Source: Branchiostoma floridae
Taxonomy: Eukaryota > Chordata > Leptocardii > Amphioxiformes > Branchiostomatidae
Assembly: GCF_000003815.2 (NCBI RefSeq)
Contig: NC_049985.1
Location: forward strand, 3,233,930 to 3,297,929
DNA length: 64,000 nt
Direction: 5' to 3'
Position numbers and translations under genes: made by a program. The notes under the pieces were generated by a model that was not told the origin of the DNA, ran no database searches, and was given only the letters and a program-made list of their open reading frames with translations. Position 1 is the stretch's first letter. Each line of letters opens with the position of its first letter. Shown one piece after another: positions 40,379-51,900 of the stretch.

Positions 40379-43071
40379 ATGGGGTGCCTCTTCTCACATC
40401 CCGAAGAGCCGGCCGCGCAAGAGGCCGAGGCGCCGAAGGTGTACAGCTGGGACAAACGCGACAAGGTGGACCCAAAGGACTTCACCATAGCGAACCTAAA
40501 GGTGAGAGTATTTTCACACCTGTCTTAAAGACACACTGATATTGACAGGTGGATGCTCTTCTGTTGAAGAGGTCAAGTTCTAATCTTCAAGGTCGTGACT
40601 CTATACTGTACTCTGTACTGAAGTGTACCCAGTTTGTGTATCAATCAATCAATCACAACACACACACACACACACTCCCTCTAGACTATAGTCTATACAG
40701 CATCAATCAGTCTATTTGTCAGATCTAAAGAAAGATTTTAAGGACTGATATTGTGATAATATGATTCTACCAAGTCCCAACTCAAATATTCATTGATTTG
40801 CTGATTCTTAAATATTTACACTAAAAAAAATCACAATAATTTGTAACTTTTTGTTCATGCTTTTTCTTTGGTCTCTTCTGAAAGTAGTTGAACTTAAAGA
40901 ATTTGCAGTTTGCATCTGTTGCTTAGCCTGAGTACCATCCTCCTTACTTTATCCTAATATGATTTATTGCTCTTAATTACCACAAACGATGATTCTGATA
41001 AAACCCAGGCTACCTGTTGCCTTTATAGTATTCATAGTTTGGAGGTCCCCAACTGACCAGTCTAACTCAGTAACTGGTCGACCTTTTGGCATCATGTGTC
41101 TACCACAATCAAACACTTTTTTTATTGGTTCAAACATGCTTCTATTGACCAAGCAGTTAAGGTACGGAGTACAGGTCTGGACCTGTACCTAAACTAGTGT
41201 ACCTGTACCTGTATCTAAAATTTGTTCAGGTACACAGCTTTGACACATTTTACCCTTTGCTACATGCATGGGTAGTTGGAATCATGAACCTTCTTATTTA
41301 TTTTGCTGTAATGCAGTGACTGGCTTATGAAAATAATTTCATCAGGTTGATAGATCATTCAAGTTATGGGATGATGATGATGTAGGTCATATGATATAGG
41401 CATCGAAACATCAGCTAATAAGGTGAGATTAACTGGTTGTGTAAAAGAAAACTCCTATATCCTACAGTGACTGACTGTTTTCTTGCCCTATGTTTGCAGG
41501 ATGAGACGGTGGGCCGCGTTCCCGGCACTGTCAACGGCCAACAGTTCATCATACAGGACTGCGAGAACTGCAACATCTTCATCTTCGACCACGCCGCCAC
41601 GATAACGATCGACGACTGCGTCAACTGTCGCATCTTCCTGGGACCAATCAAGGGCAGCGTCTTCCTGCGCGACTGCAAGGACTGCAAGTGCATGTTCGCC
41701 TGCCAGCAGTTCCGCACCCGCGACTGCAAAAAGATAGACTGCTTCCTGAGCTGCGCCACCCAGCCGATCATCGAGGCCTCCACCGGGATGAAGTTCGCCT
41801 GCTTCCAGTACTCCTACCCGGAGCTCGAGTCCCAGTTCGCCGCGGCGGGGCTCAGCATATTCAACAACAACTGGAGCAACATCCACGACTTCACGCCCGT
41901 TCCCGGGGAGAACAGCTGGGGACTTCTCTCGGAAGACGTGAAGGTCGAAGACTGCCTGACGAATCCCACCACCGAGCAGTTCCAGGGCGTGCAGATCTCC
42001 ACCCAATCACAGGACAGTGTCATCCCCATCACGAGAGGCTCGCGGCGGAAGATGTCGGACGAATCGTGTCTCGTGGTGTTCTTCTCCGGCGACGCGGACA
42101 ACAGGGACCTGGCCCGTCAGTTTCTAAAAAAGATGGGCCAGGCGGCGGTGAATTGTGCCTTGATGCAGACGAAGGAGATCAGCATGACGGGAGACGATGT
42201 GAGACGGGTGTTCGGGTCCTCCGCTGAGTTGGAGTTGTTTGTACAAGCTGCCCAAAGAGGTGCAGAAATGCTGTTTTTGCTTTGTTGTTGAAAAGGTTCA
42301 TCAGTCACATGTAGTTACTCCAAATTTTCTTCGAGCAATGAATGCTTTTAAAGGTAAGGTACATACCTCCAAATTTTCAATATCTGACAGCACATCTTAA
42401 TCAAGATCTCTGTAATCAAGATGTGCTGTCAGACATAAAAATTTGGACACAAAAAACCTTACATTTGAAAGCAGTCGTTGCTCGAAGAAAATTTGGAGTA
42501 ACTTACTTTTGCTTTGTTTTATTAGAGTCTTTATTCATTCATTATCCATTACATTAACTCACTGTATATGATATCAATAATTGTATGTTTAAGAACCACT
42601 GACATCCCCTTTAAAGTTGAACTCTTAGAAAGCAACCAAGGCTGAAGAGTGTAACATTATATTTGCATGCATTTTTCAAGGTAACATGAAGGCTTTAAAA
42701 ATAGGGAATAAAATCTACACGGAATAAAATATGAGTATTTCTGACATATTCAAAGGAAATCTCTTGAATTGGCTTGCAAATGATGGTTTTCTACATGTAG
42801 ATTTACCCTACAGTACAGGTACGACAACACAAAGATATTTTACTTCTGTTCTTTTGTATGAAACATCAACAATTTACTAACCAACCATTTTATTCCAGGA
42901 CCAGTGATCGGTATAGAGTACAATGGAACAAACAGTGTGCAGGTATGTAAAGAAAACGTCCAAGCCGTGGTGGGGACTGTCGCTGCTGTAGTCTACACTT
43001 CCGACAGTCCGGCAAAGGCGGCCACTGACGTCGACAACTTCTACAACTTTGCTGACATGCAGATGATGTGA
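40379..43071 (+). CDS. RP2: RP2/XRP2 homolog, ARL3 GTPase-activating protein
   Basis: Three exons, 40379-40501, 41500-42259 and 42899-43071, with phases 0 and 1 that fit. They give 351 residues, against 350 in human RP2. The N-terminus MGCLFS carries the dual acylation signal (Gly2 myristoylation, Cys3 palmitoylation) used for membrane targeting. Residues about 42-200 are the TBCC/CARP beta-helix ([40 protein letters not shown]). Its conserved arginine (R113 or R115 of QQFRTRD) corresponds to the finger arginine that stimulates ARL3 GTP hydrolysis. Residues about 225-351 form the nucleoside-diphosphate-kinase-like C-terminal domain. In vertebrates the protein releases lipidated cargo in cilia and photoreceptors. 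The codon use of exon 2 is strikingly GC-rich compared with the surroundings. AATAAA at 43129 is a likely poly(A) signal. Confidence 0.95.
42313..42503. mobile_element. MITE hairpin in RP2 intron 2
   Basis: A nearly perfect palindrome of about 190 bases. The arms 'agttactccaaattttctt' + 'cgagcaa' and an inner 'tctgacagcacatctt' + 'aatcaagatc' pair with their complements. It begins 54 bases after the exon 2 donor. Confidence 0.85.
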
Positions 43072-43145
43072 TCATTACTTCGTTTAACCTAATATTTTTA
43101 GAAAAAAAATTTTTCTCAAGGATTTCAAAATAAAGTCAAAAGATT

Positions 43146-43506
43146 GAGATAGAAGCTAAGTTTCTTGTGACACAACCTATAGAAAAGTTGATTGACTGAT
43201 GTTTCTGAGGCCTCTGTGCTACTTTAAACTTTAAGGCTTCCTCTGAGTAGCCTTTTATCCAAACTTATTATACTTATAGCTGCTGATTGTCTTTCCTCCT
43301 CTTTGCAAAGAAAGAGACTCTAACTGCAGCTATAAAAAATTGTGACAGAAACTAAGTTTCTTGTGAGATAACATAGAAAAGTTATTTGGCTATACCTTTA
43401 GGCTTTCTCTAGGTAGCCTAATATCCAAATAACCTATCATACTTATAGCTGCTGATTGTCTTTCCTCTGCTTTGCAAAGAAAGAGACTCTAGCTGCATCT
43501 ATTAAA
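43146..43506. repeat. Two tandem copies of an about 190-base unit
   Basis: The block from 'aagctaagtttcttgtgac' to 'gctgattgtctttcctcctc', then 'tttgcaaagaaagagactct', is followed directly by a second copy (about 43339-43506) with small indels. It lies just downstream of RP2. Confidence 0.8.
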
Positions 43507-43509
43507 GGT

Positions 43510-46500
43510 TTGGATACCAGGCTATCCTCAAGTCCTAATTAAGCCCCTCCTCTTCTTGACACCTGGGGCATTGTAAGATGCCATCCCAAATTGTCTCAGT
43601 TTAGATTTTTTTTTTCAATCTGAGCACCAAAGTCTTGAATTGGTTTGGCCAAACAAAGAATATATGTCAGTAGACTTCTCCAGATTCCATATTGTCTACA
43701 TTTGTCTGTGTATGTGTGTGTGTGTGTGTGTTTGAGGTTGTGAGTATAAGAATATAAGTATCTTCTCATCAAAGTTGCTGAGAATAATTGGCACATATAT
43801 TTTGTAAGGGTTGCATTTGGCCCAGGCCCAGTGCTTTACACATTCAGTCTGGCTACAGTATGTATGTAAAATTCCAAATCTTAAATGATGAGAGGAATTA
43901 TCGAAATCAAAGTCTACTACAATGTATTTGTATGAATTGATATCACAATGTACATGTCAATGTATGTTGTGGTTGAAGCTATTTACAAATGTTTTATTTT
44001 GCAATACTGCCAATACATTCCCTGTTATTAGTCTGATACAAAATAGATGGACAGATAGACGATCTGTATTTGTGGAATGATGACATTTATATTATGTAGT
44101 TCTGTACGTATGGAGAAAGGCCAACTATTGCATGGCTTGAAATACCCACATCTAGTAAGGAGGAACTTTTTGTTGATTGTGGGTAAAAATATATGACTGG
44201 TGATGTTGCAGGGTTTAAGAAATTCAATGCTTCATGCGTGTATTGTGGATAACAATGAAGTTATCTATAGACTATATACTACAGCACATGTTGTAGTAGG
44301 GCTGGAACGACGCCTTGTGTATTTGTAAAAGTTTTTTTTTCATTTTTTTTTTCAAAAAACAAGACTTAGTTAACTTTCTTACAACTTTTATTGTAGTACT
44401 ATTGATCAGAAAAACATATTTTGAGTCCAGTGTTGTAGTGTCTCACAATGAGTGCCCTAGACAAGTGGGGATAAATGTGCTATAGAGGTAGTATAGCTCT
44501 GACCATGTTTTGAACTTGTAATGCGGTTGTGCTAACAGCAAGCTCGTTTGTGAGTTACATGTTTTTCCACTCTTATGTGCATTATTGTTCTGGCCATGGG
44601 CTCGAAATACTGTCTACATACATTTTGTATGCAGGTTAGTTGAGGTAGGATTTGAGTTGTGAAAGAATTTCTGATATCTACCTGCACCTAATTTTAACCT
44701 GCACAATTCAATGTTTGCTGTAACCTCCTACATATGTATTACTTAGTATATAAGGCAAATCTGATTGGTGCGTGTAGAATTTGTGTGTTGAAGATTTTTT
44801 AATAGCCTGCTACCCAGTCTTATTATATATCCTATCCCAAAGTTAATGAACAGAAGTTAACAAGACTGGAGTCCAAGCAAGGTTTTCAAGTAACCAGCAC
44901 CAGTGCAGGTACATGTATGTATGTGCAAGGAGGTTTAAAAAATCTGATTTTTTTAACCTCCTTGGTATGTGTATAAAAGATTTTGAGTCATCATGATGTA
45001 ATGTCAGATAACAGGAAAGACCTGTGTATTGGGACCAAAGTTGTTGAAGGCCAGCTACAATCATTCCTTGAGATGTTAGTAGAAAAAATGAAATAGTAAT
45101 TATTATTTCCATACATGTAGGGTAAGAATTTGAGCATTGTCTTCTCACCAAGGACCACGTGCCTTTTCGGTGCCTCTTTGTTTTGTCAAATTGTGTGGAG
45201 AGAGAATTTAAATGAAGGGCTGTCTCCAGCGCCTATTCCCTGTCCCAGTAAATTTTCTTGTTGTGATGGACAAAAGTTTCACTCTGTCTGCCCAATAGAA
45301 ATTAACTTCCCTACATAAAATTGACGAAAACATGTTTGGAATGCTTAACATGACAAATTCGACAAGTAAAATGAACAAATTTGCTTCCAAAAGCCATAAA
45401 AAAGCATCTCAGTTTGCACTGCCTTAGTAAGCGGTAAGTGGTAATACATGTAAGTAAGTTTGCATTGAGCTTATCCCCCAAACAATGAGACAAAACATGA
45501 AAGCTGGAGACAGCCCTGGTTAGGTGAAAATGGTCTTTTGCAGATATTTCTACAAGAAGACCCTAAAGAAAGCTATAATGTAAGAAATAAGTATAAATTT
45601 GCCTAGCATACCATTTGGAAGCCTTATATATTGTACATGTATGTCAGGTTGATAGTATAGATTACACTAGAATTATTGCTCACTCACTCACTCAAAGAGA
45701 ATTATTTCATTGCACTGTATTATGTATTACTATGAAAATATTTTGTTTTGCTAATCTTCAAGAGAAATATTGTATAAATAGTTGTTACTTCTCTGAAATA
45801 TGAAAGCCATTCTTTTGTTTATTCCCCCCTTTTCAGAAAACACAGAAAATTCATTGTATGTCTTCTCTTTAGGAAAATAAACTTACCTGAAGATGTATGA
45901 TGTATGTTGGATGTGAGTTTATACATGTGTATGTCAGGCCACTGCTATATTTTGTTGAAACTTAAATTTTACTATAATAGCTTTCTTTACACCAAATATT
46001 CATCATAGTTATACAGGTCAAAACTGAAAAATAATGTACAATTGAGATGAGATCAGTTTATTTTCATTGATTTAAGGACAATTGTCAAGGTGTGTTTTCA
46101 TTATTTGTTTTCCAGTTAAGCATACCTTTTTAAAAATATGAGAGCGTTCAAATCAAATTGTTGTGGCCTTAGTAACCATGGAAATCCAGAAATGAACAGG
46201 AAACTGCTAGCGTAGGCAATGTGGCTCACTGTTATTGGTCTGCGCGAATGTGCCATGAATAATCATATTTAGTCCGACATTTCATTTCTACATTAAAATT
46301 TCTACCAGTTTGCTGTGGGACTGACAAACATGAGGCACAACCACACCACCCAGCTAGCTCTGGTAAGCAAAGGTTATTTCTTCCCAAATTTAGAAAACAA
46401 TGTTCACTCAATGTAAAAAATTATGCTGAAATTCTGACGTTGGCTTATCTTTGGTTTGAGCCTGGACAGAATTTCAATTGGATCTTTTTCTCAGAAAATG

Positions 46501-47900
46501 CATTTTTGTGCGGAGTGCAGTTGGATGCACCACAGTACACAGAGCAGTGATTTTTGAGAGCCTTAAGGTAGAGACTTAGTAGTGGTCAGGTATCAAACCT
46601 ACAACTGAAGGAACAAAATGCCTGGATCCATAAAATATGAAGCAAATTAAGATGTTTCAAAAATTGTATTGATGTTAGTCTTAAAGTCAAGATAACTTTG
46701 ATCTGTCACTGGCTATTGATATATTTTGTGATATCAGTGTATACAAGGACGTCATATATCGTCATGTAATGTCCTTGGTGAATATTAGAAATGGTGTGTA
46801 CATGTGTTAATTTGTGCTGTTGAAAATATTGAAGTAAAACTAAAATCTAAATACTGGTGTCTTTACATTTTCAATACCATATGTTTTTCCTCCGTGTACC
46901 TCTTAGTAATAACTGTAACTTACTGTTATTGTACTGTTCTTTGTATAAAAATTATTCGAAATGCAATGAAGAAGAAAAAATACTGGTGAGTGGAATGTAC
47001 TGTTTCATCATGGTTGTGTCAGCATGACTCAAGGTGGGATACATGTATGTAGACTATTACCTGTATGACTAATCCAGCCATTGCAAGTAGAATGGAAATG
47101 CATCAGTCATATCAAGCTGCCTTCTGTTGTAATAATAATAGACTATAGTACAGAGAAAAGCTGGTCGATGAGGGAGAATTTGAAAACAAAATAATACATA
47201 GATTGGACACCTCTCACACTGTCAGGGAAAAAAGACATCTCAACAACTTCTTTATTTTGAACACATTTTAATTCATTCTAGCATACATCATATAAAGCAT
47301 TTACAAGCCCAAATGTTGATATGCATTTCATCTTAGACTAGTTAGCGTAAAATTAATGGTTACTGTGTATCTGACTGGCTTGGAGCAGGCCTGGTAGGAT
47401 CAATAATGTCATTAAACCACCAGACACAAAAACTCCTATATCCCAAAAAGATTATCATCCATGCAAGACTATTTTTTACTTTGATACAGTTGTCATATTC
47501 CAAAATTGTCTTGTATACTCAATAAGGTTATATATGATATAACCTTGGTATACTATAATGCTATGACTGTCATAATTACAGTGTTGTGATGATATTTTGA
47601 TAGTCTGCGGTAGTATCCATTATTTGATTAAACTGCTGCTGAGATCCCTGACACAAGGGTAGGCTGCAGTCCGCTCGTCTTCACACCGCACATTTAAATT
47701 CTATGTTTGTGATTTTTAGTGGCAAATGTTGACATGTACATGTGGACATTGGCACACACCAAATCCGTGTGTGTTTTCTGCACACTATTAGAGTAGCCGA
47801 AGAGGCTTGGTGGGCGTCACTCCACCTTCAGGGAAATAATTTCAATGTTTTCAAAATATACTGTGTAAAATCAACACAGTTCAGCCTCTGTCAATGACTG
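43510..47900. other. Gene-poor stretch downstream of RP2
   Basis: About 4.4 kb of AT-rich sequence without a recognisable exon. It contains a short GT microsatellite (43707-43732), poly(T) runs and the hAT-like MITE at 45215-45518. It may include RP2 3' UTR or an unrecognised non-coding transcript. Confidence 0.5.
45215..45518. mobile_element. hAT-like MITE related to 18104-18344
   Basis: The termini AAGGGCTGTCTCCAGC and GCTGGAGACAGCCCTG match the CAGGGCTGTCT ends of the element at 18104. The flanks TTTAAATG and GTTAGGTG agree at 5 of 8 positions, a weak and possibly decayed target duplication. Confidence 0.6.
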
Positions 47901-48075
47901 ATAAACTGATTGGACAATAGGATATGGGAGAATTCTTGTACACAACCAGGATGTACTTACTGTGCTTACATATAGCGGTGAGAAGTCAGAAGCTCTGAGA
48001 AAGGTGTCTGTTTAGACACAGAAATGTAAGCACTGTGAGTAAGTACATCCTGATTGTGTACAAGAATTCTCCTAC

Positions 48076-48232
48076 TGTAAATGCAGAAACTTTCGCAGTG
48101 GTTTAATGTTTTTCCATGGCAGTAAGAGACTACAGTTTCTGGTGCTACTGCGAACTTAAACCACCTCGAAAAGTATCTTTTCCCGTTACCGTGAAATTAA
48201 ATCCCCACGAACTTAAATGCATTTACAGTATA
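48076..48232. mobile_element. MITE of the TACTGTAAATGC family
   Basis: CTACTGTAAATGCAGAAAC at the left and AAATGCATTTACAGTA at the right, with the same internal modules as the copies at 14034 and 30395. It is inserted at the edge of a hairpin element. Confidence 0.85.
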
Positions 48233-48644
48233 TCCTATATTCTACCAACCTGATGAAACTATTTTCGGAAGTGATTGGACAATAAATTTTCTAAAAATCA
48301 AGGCCTCTCCCCTGCTGCCAATTGTCAGTTGATGTCTGCTGTGACGGACGTCAGAAGCTCTGAGGAAGGTGTCAGATAGACACCAAAATGTACATGTAAG
48401 CACAGAAAGTACATGTACATCCTGGTTGGGTACAAGAATTCTCCTATATCCTCTATTCTACCAACCTGATGAAATCATTTTCGAAAGTGATTGGACAATA
48501 AATTTTCTAAAAAATCAAGGCCTCTCCCCGGCTGCCAGCCTTCGGTTGATGTCTGCTATGACGTCCGGTAGGTCCACGATGCTGTCGATGACTGAAAATC
48601 TGATTGGACAATAGGATATAGGACGGGGCAAGGAAGTAAGAGCC

Positions 48645-48744
48645 NNNNNNNNNNNNNNNNNNNNNNNNNNNNNNNNNNNNNNNNNNNNNNNNNNNNNNNN
48701 NNNNNNNNNNNNNNNNNNNNNNNNNNNNNNNNNNNNNNNNNNNN
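48645..48744. other. Assembly gap (100 N)
   Basis: Exactly 100 undetermined bases, probably a placeholder of unknown true length, lying inside the tandem array. Confidence 1.
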
Positions 48745-48988
48745 TCTGATTGGACATAGGATATAGGAGAATTCTTGTACACAACCAGGATGTACATACT
48801 GTGCTTACATATAGCGGTGAGAACCAAAACTCCAGTCTGAAGCTCTGAGGAAGGTGTCTGATAGACACCAAAATGTAAGACAGTAAGCACAGTAAGAACA
48901 TCCTGGTTGTGTACAAGACTTATCCTACATTCTACCAACCTGATGAAATTATTTTCGGAAGTGATTGGACAATAAATTTTCAAAAAAA

Positions 48989-51900
48989 TCAAGGCCTCTC
49001 CCCGGCTGCCAAGCGTCGGTTGATGTCTGCTATAACATCCGGCAGGTCCACAATGCTGTCGATGACGTAGTGAGCGCCGGAGTCGATCAGAGTGTCGTAG
49101 GCTCGCTGCAGCTTCCTGTCCAGCTCACTCTGGCTCATGGCCGCCACTTCCTCCTCTGTGGCTCCCACATAGTTACCCTAGCAACCAGGGGCAAGGGTGA
49201 AAGGTCAATTTGGTGTGATCGGGAAAACAATAAACAATAACATTTTGACCTTTACAATAAATTCTATTTCTTGACCTTTAAATGCCAGATTTAAAAGTCA
49301 AATTAAAGAAATGTCAAATTTGTTTCTCTGCACTTAAAATGTAGATATCATTATGCCTTAAATCTTTGCCAGCCAACTTCTATGACAAAGAAAGATGGTT
49401 GGGATGAATACGCACCACATATGGTCATGGTTAGATGGGATAATGTAAATCTTGAAGGTTTCACAATGGTTATATTTTTGCAGGTTTTGCAGTTATTAGT
49501 ACCTCTCTTGCATGAATTCAAGTACAGTACATGTATGTCTCCCTTGTATCACTAGACTAGTGTGCTACATAACTATTTCAACTGCAAATCTAAAACACAT
49601 CAACAACCTCCTTTTCCTCCTACTGCAAAATAAAAACATCACAAAAGATAATGAATCTACTGTCAGACCGTATAAATAGAATAGATAGGAAATTAGACAT
49701 ACCGTTTTTGCCACGCCCACAGCCCAGCATCCTGCTGATGTTCCCTCCTTCACTCCATCTACCGTGTCATCCACCTGGAATAAATATTGTGCATTTTGTC
49801 ATATCTTCAGAACACATTCATGAATGTAATCAGAATCTCTACTCTGCCTCAAGGGAGCAGAGTACTGCTTTGTCTGTCACATTTTTTACTTCAATAATCC
49901 AAAGGACTGGAGTACTGTTTTCGTCTTGTGTGAGTAAGTGTGGTGTGTGTGTCAAGGAGGCAATGTGTGAGTGTTTGTGTGTGTATGTGTGTCATGTGTT
50001 TGAATGTTTGTGTGTGTGTGTCATGTGTTTGAATGTTTGTGCGTGTGTGCCTATGTATGTTTGTGTGTGTGCTTGAATGTGTGTGTGATGTGTGTGTGTA
50101 TATATCATGTGTGTGAGCGTTTAAGTGTGTATTTGTATGTGTGTGAGTGTGCATTTGTATGTGAGTGTATTTGTATGCAAATGTGTGTATTTGTACGTGA
50201 GTGTGTATTTGTATGTGTGTACGTGTGTATTTGTATGTGTGAGTGTATGTATTTGTATGTGTGAGTGTATGTACTGGTAGGTGTGTGAGTGTGTATTTGC
50301 ATGTGTGTGACTGTGTGTTTTTTGTGTATGAGTGTGTATTTGTATGGGTGTGAGTGTGTATTTGTATGTGTGTGTGAGTGTGTGTTTGTATGTGTGAGTG
50401 TGTATTGGTATGTGAATGAGTGTGTGTATTTGTATGTATGTAAGTGTGTGTGAGTGTGTATTTGTGCGTGTGCATTTGTGTGTGAGTGTGTATTTGTGCG
50501 TGTGTATTTGTGTGAGTGTGTATTTGTATTTGTGTGTGTGCTTAGAACCTATGTCAAGATGGCAAATACAGTCTGCCATCCTTAACATAGAAAACTAGCA
50601 TACCTTCACAACTGCCTCAATCGGATGCACGTCTAGCTTGATGGCGTTCAGCCACACCATATAAGGGCACGGGCGCGCCTGCGGGACCATGTCTGCTGCG
50701 GCGTAGAAGTCCGGTTCGTAGCCCTGCTGGGCAGCGACCGGCTTCAGGTCGTCCAGGATGGGCGTGGTGTAGCCAGTCGTGGACCCGATCTTCATCCCCT
50801 TCTCTCTGAGCTGGTTCACTGTGTCCACGGCACCTGGGACGGGGACACGGGTTTAGATGCTTAATATTTTTATTCTTTATTTTTTCCTAACTGGCAAACT
50901 GCCTTTAGAAATCTTGGCTTCGCTTGGCAGATGAAGATTTAAGGGGGTTGTACTAACCCTCGCCTGATGGGGAACAACAGACGTCAAACTGGACATTAAG
51001 TATGTGTTTGTGTGTGTATATCTACCTGTACCACAGGCTTCTTGGTGGCTCCGGAGTCAGACATACATTACTGAACACAGCAGTTTCTGTACACAACCTG
51101 CCTCAGACCTTCAATTTTGATCTATACACACCTGGAAGGACCTCTACTCCTTCCCGCAAGTGAGGTGGGTCCTTACTATGCTCTAGGTATGGCTCTCCTC
51201 AAACAAGTCAAGCATGGGACCTCATCTGGCTGACTACCTTAACCATTTGGCTCACTTTACACATGTCCTAGTCTTTTGAATTCCTCCACTTTGCCCATGG
51301 TTCAAACAAGTCTGAACTAACATATTCAAGTTGTCTTCACATTTTACTCCTAACTCTGCCTGACCTGGTATCATGGTGGAGTAGCTCCTCCTGATGGACA
51401 GGTGATAGATAACGGGGTGAAGCAGGCATCAGTATGGGAGATGGCTTATAACATTTTCACAAAGTAACAAATCTGAACAGCCCCATATATCAGTCAGGGC
51501 TCAAAATTCATTTTTGGGATTAGGTGCACTGGTGCACCCAGCTTAAAAAATTGGGTGCACCAAAATTTTTTTGGGTGCACCACTTAAATCTAAGTAATAA
51601 CCTAATAGCAAAACCTAGTTACAAGCTATCAAATTCTTAAACAAGTACCATGACAGACATTTTTGTTATCTTTCTAACACTTTAATAGATGTCAAGAATA
51701 TGATGTATACTAGGGGACCTGACGATATTTATCGGGGGGGGGAGGGCTGGTGCATAGGTGGGGGGGGCCAATGAAAAATTTTTTGAGCCGAGGGGGGGGC
51801 CATTGAAAAAATTTTTGAGCCGAAGGGGGGGCCATTGAAAAAAAATTGCCTGAGGGGCCTTGATAAATACTACCAAAATGTGCCCCTGAAATGCAGGAAA

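Larger units (their letters stand above)
47912..48990. repeat. Tandem repeats of hairpin element plus phosphonatase exon-5 end
   Basis: The unit is an inverted-repeat element ('gagaattcttgtacacaac' ... 'gttgtgtacaagaattctc') followed by 'tctaccaacctgatgaaa', 'gtgattggacaataaattttc' and the last 30-90 coding bases of the phosphonatase gene. Copies end in coding remnants at about 48298-48350 and 48510-48593, and then in the real exon at 48989. An assembly gap falls inside the array. Confidence 0.85.

Noticed and set aside
41488..42227. Overlapping frames on both strands of RP2 exon 2
   Set aside because: The GC-rich exon lacks stops in other frames. Only the plus-strand frame matches the TBCC family.
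47912..48932. Possible CRISPR-like or regularly spaced repeat array
   Set aside because: The spacing is irregular and the units are inverted-repeat elements and exon remnants in a eukaryotic intergenic region.
49891..50588. Long open frames in the GT-rich region
   Set aside because: Same artefact of a simple repeat, lying within a phosphonatase intron.
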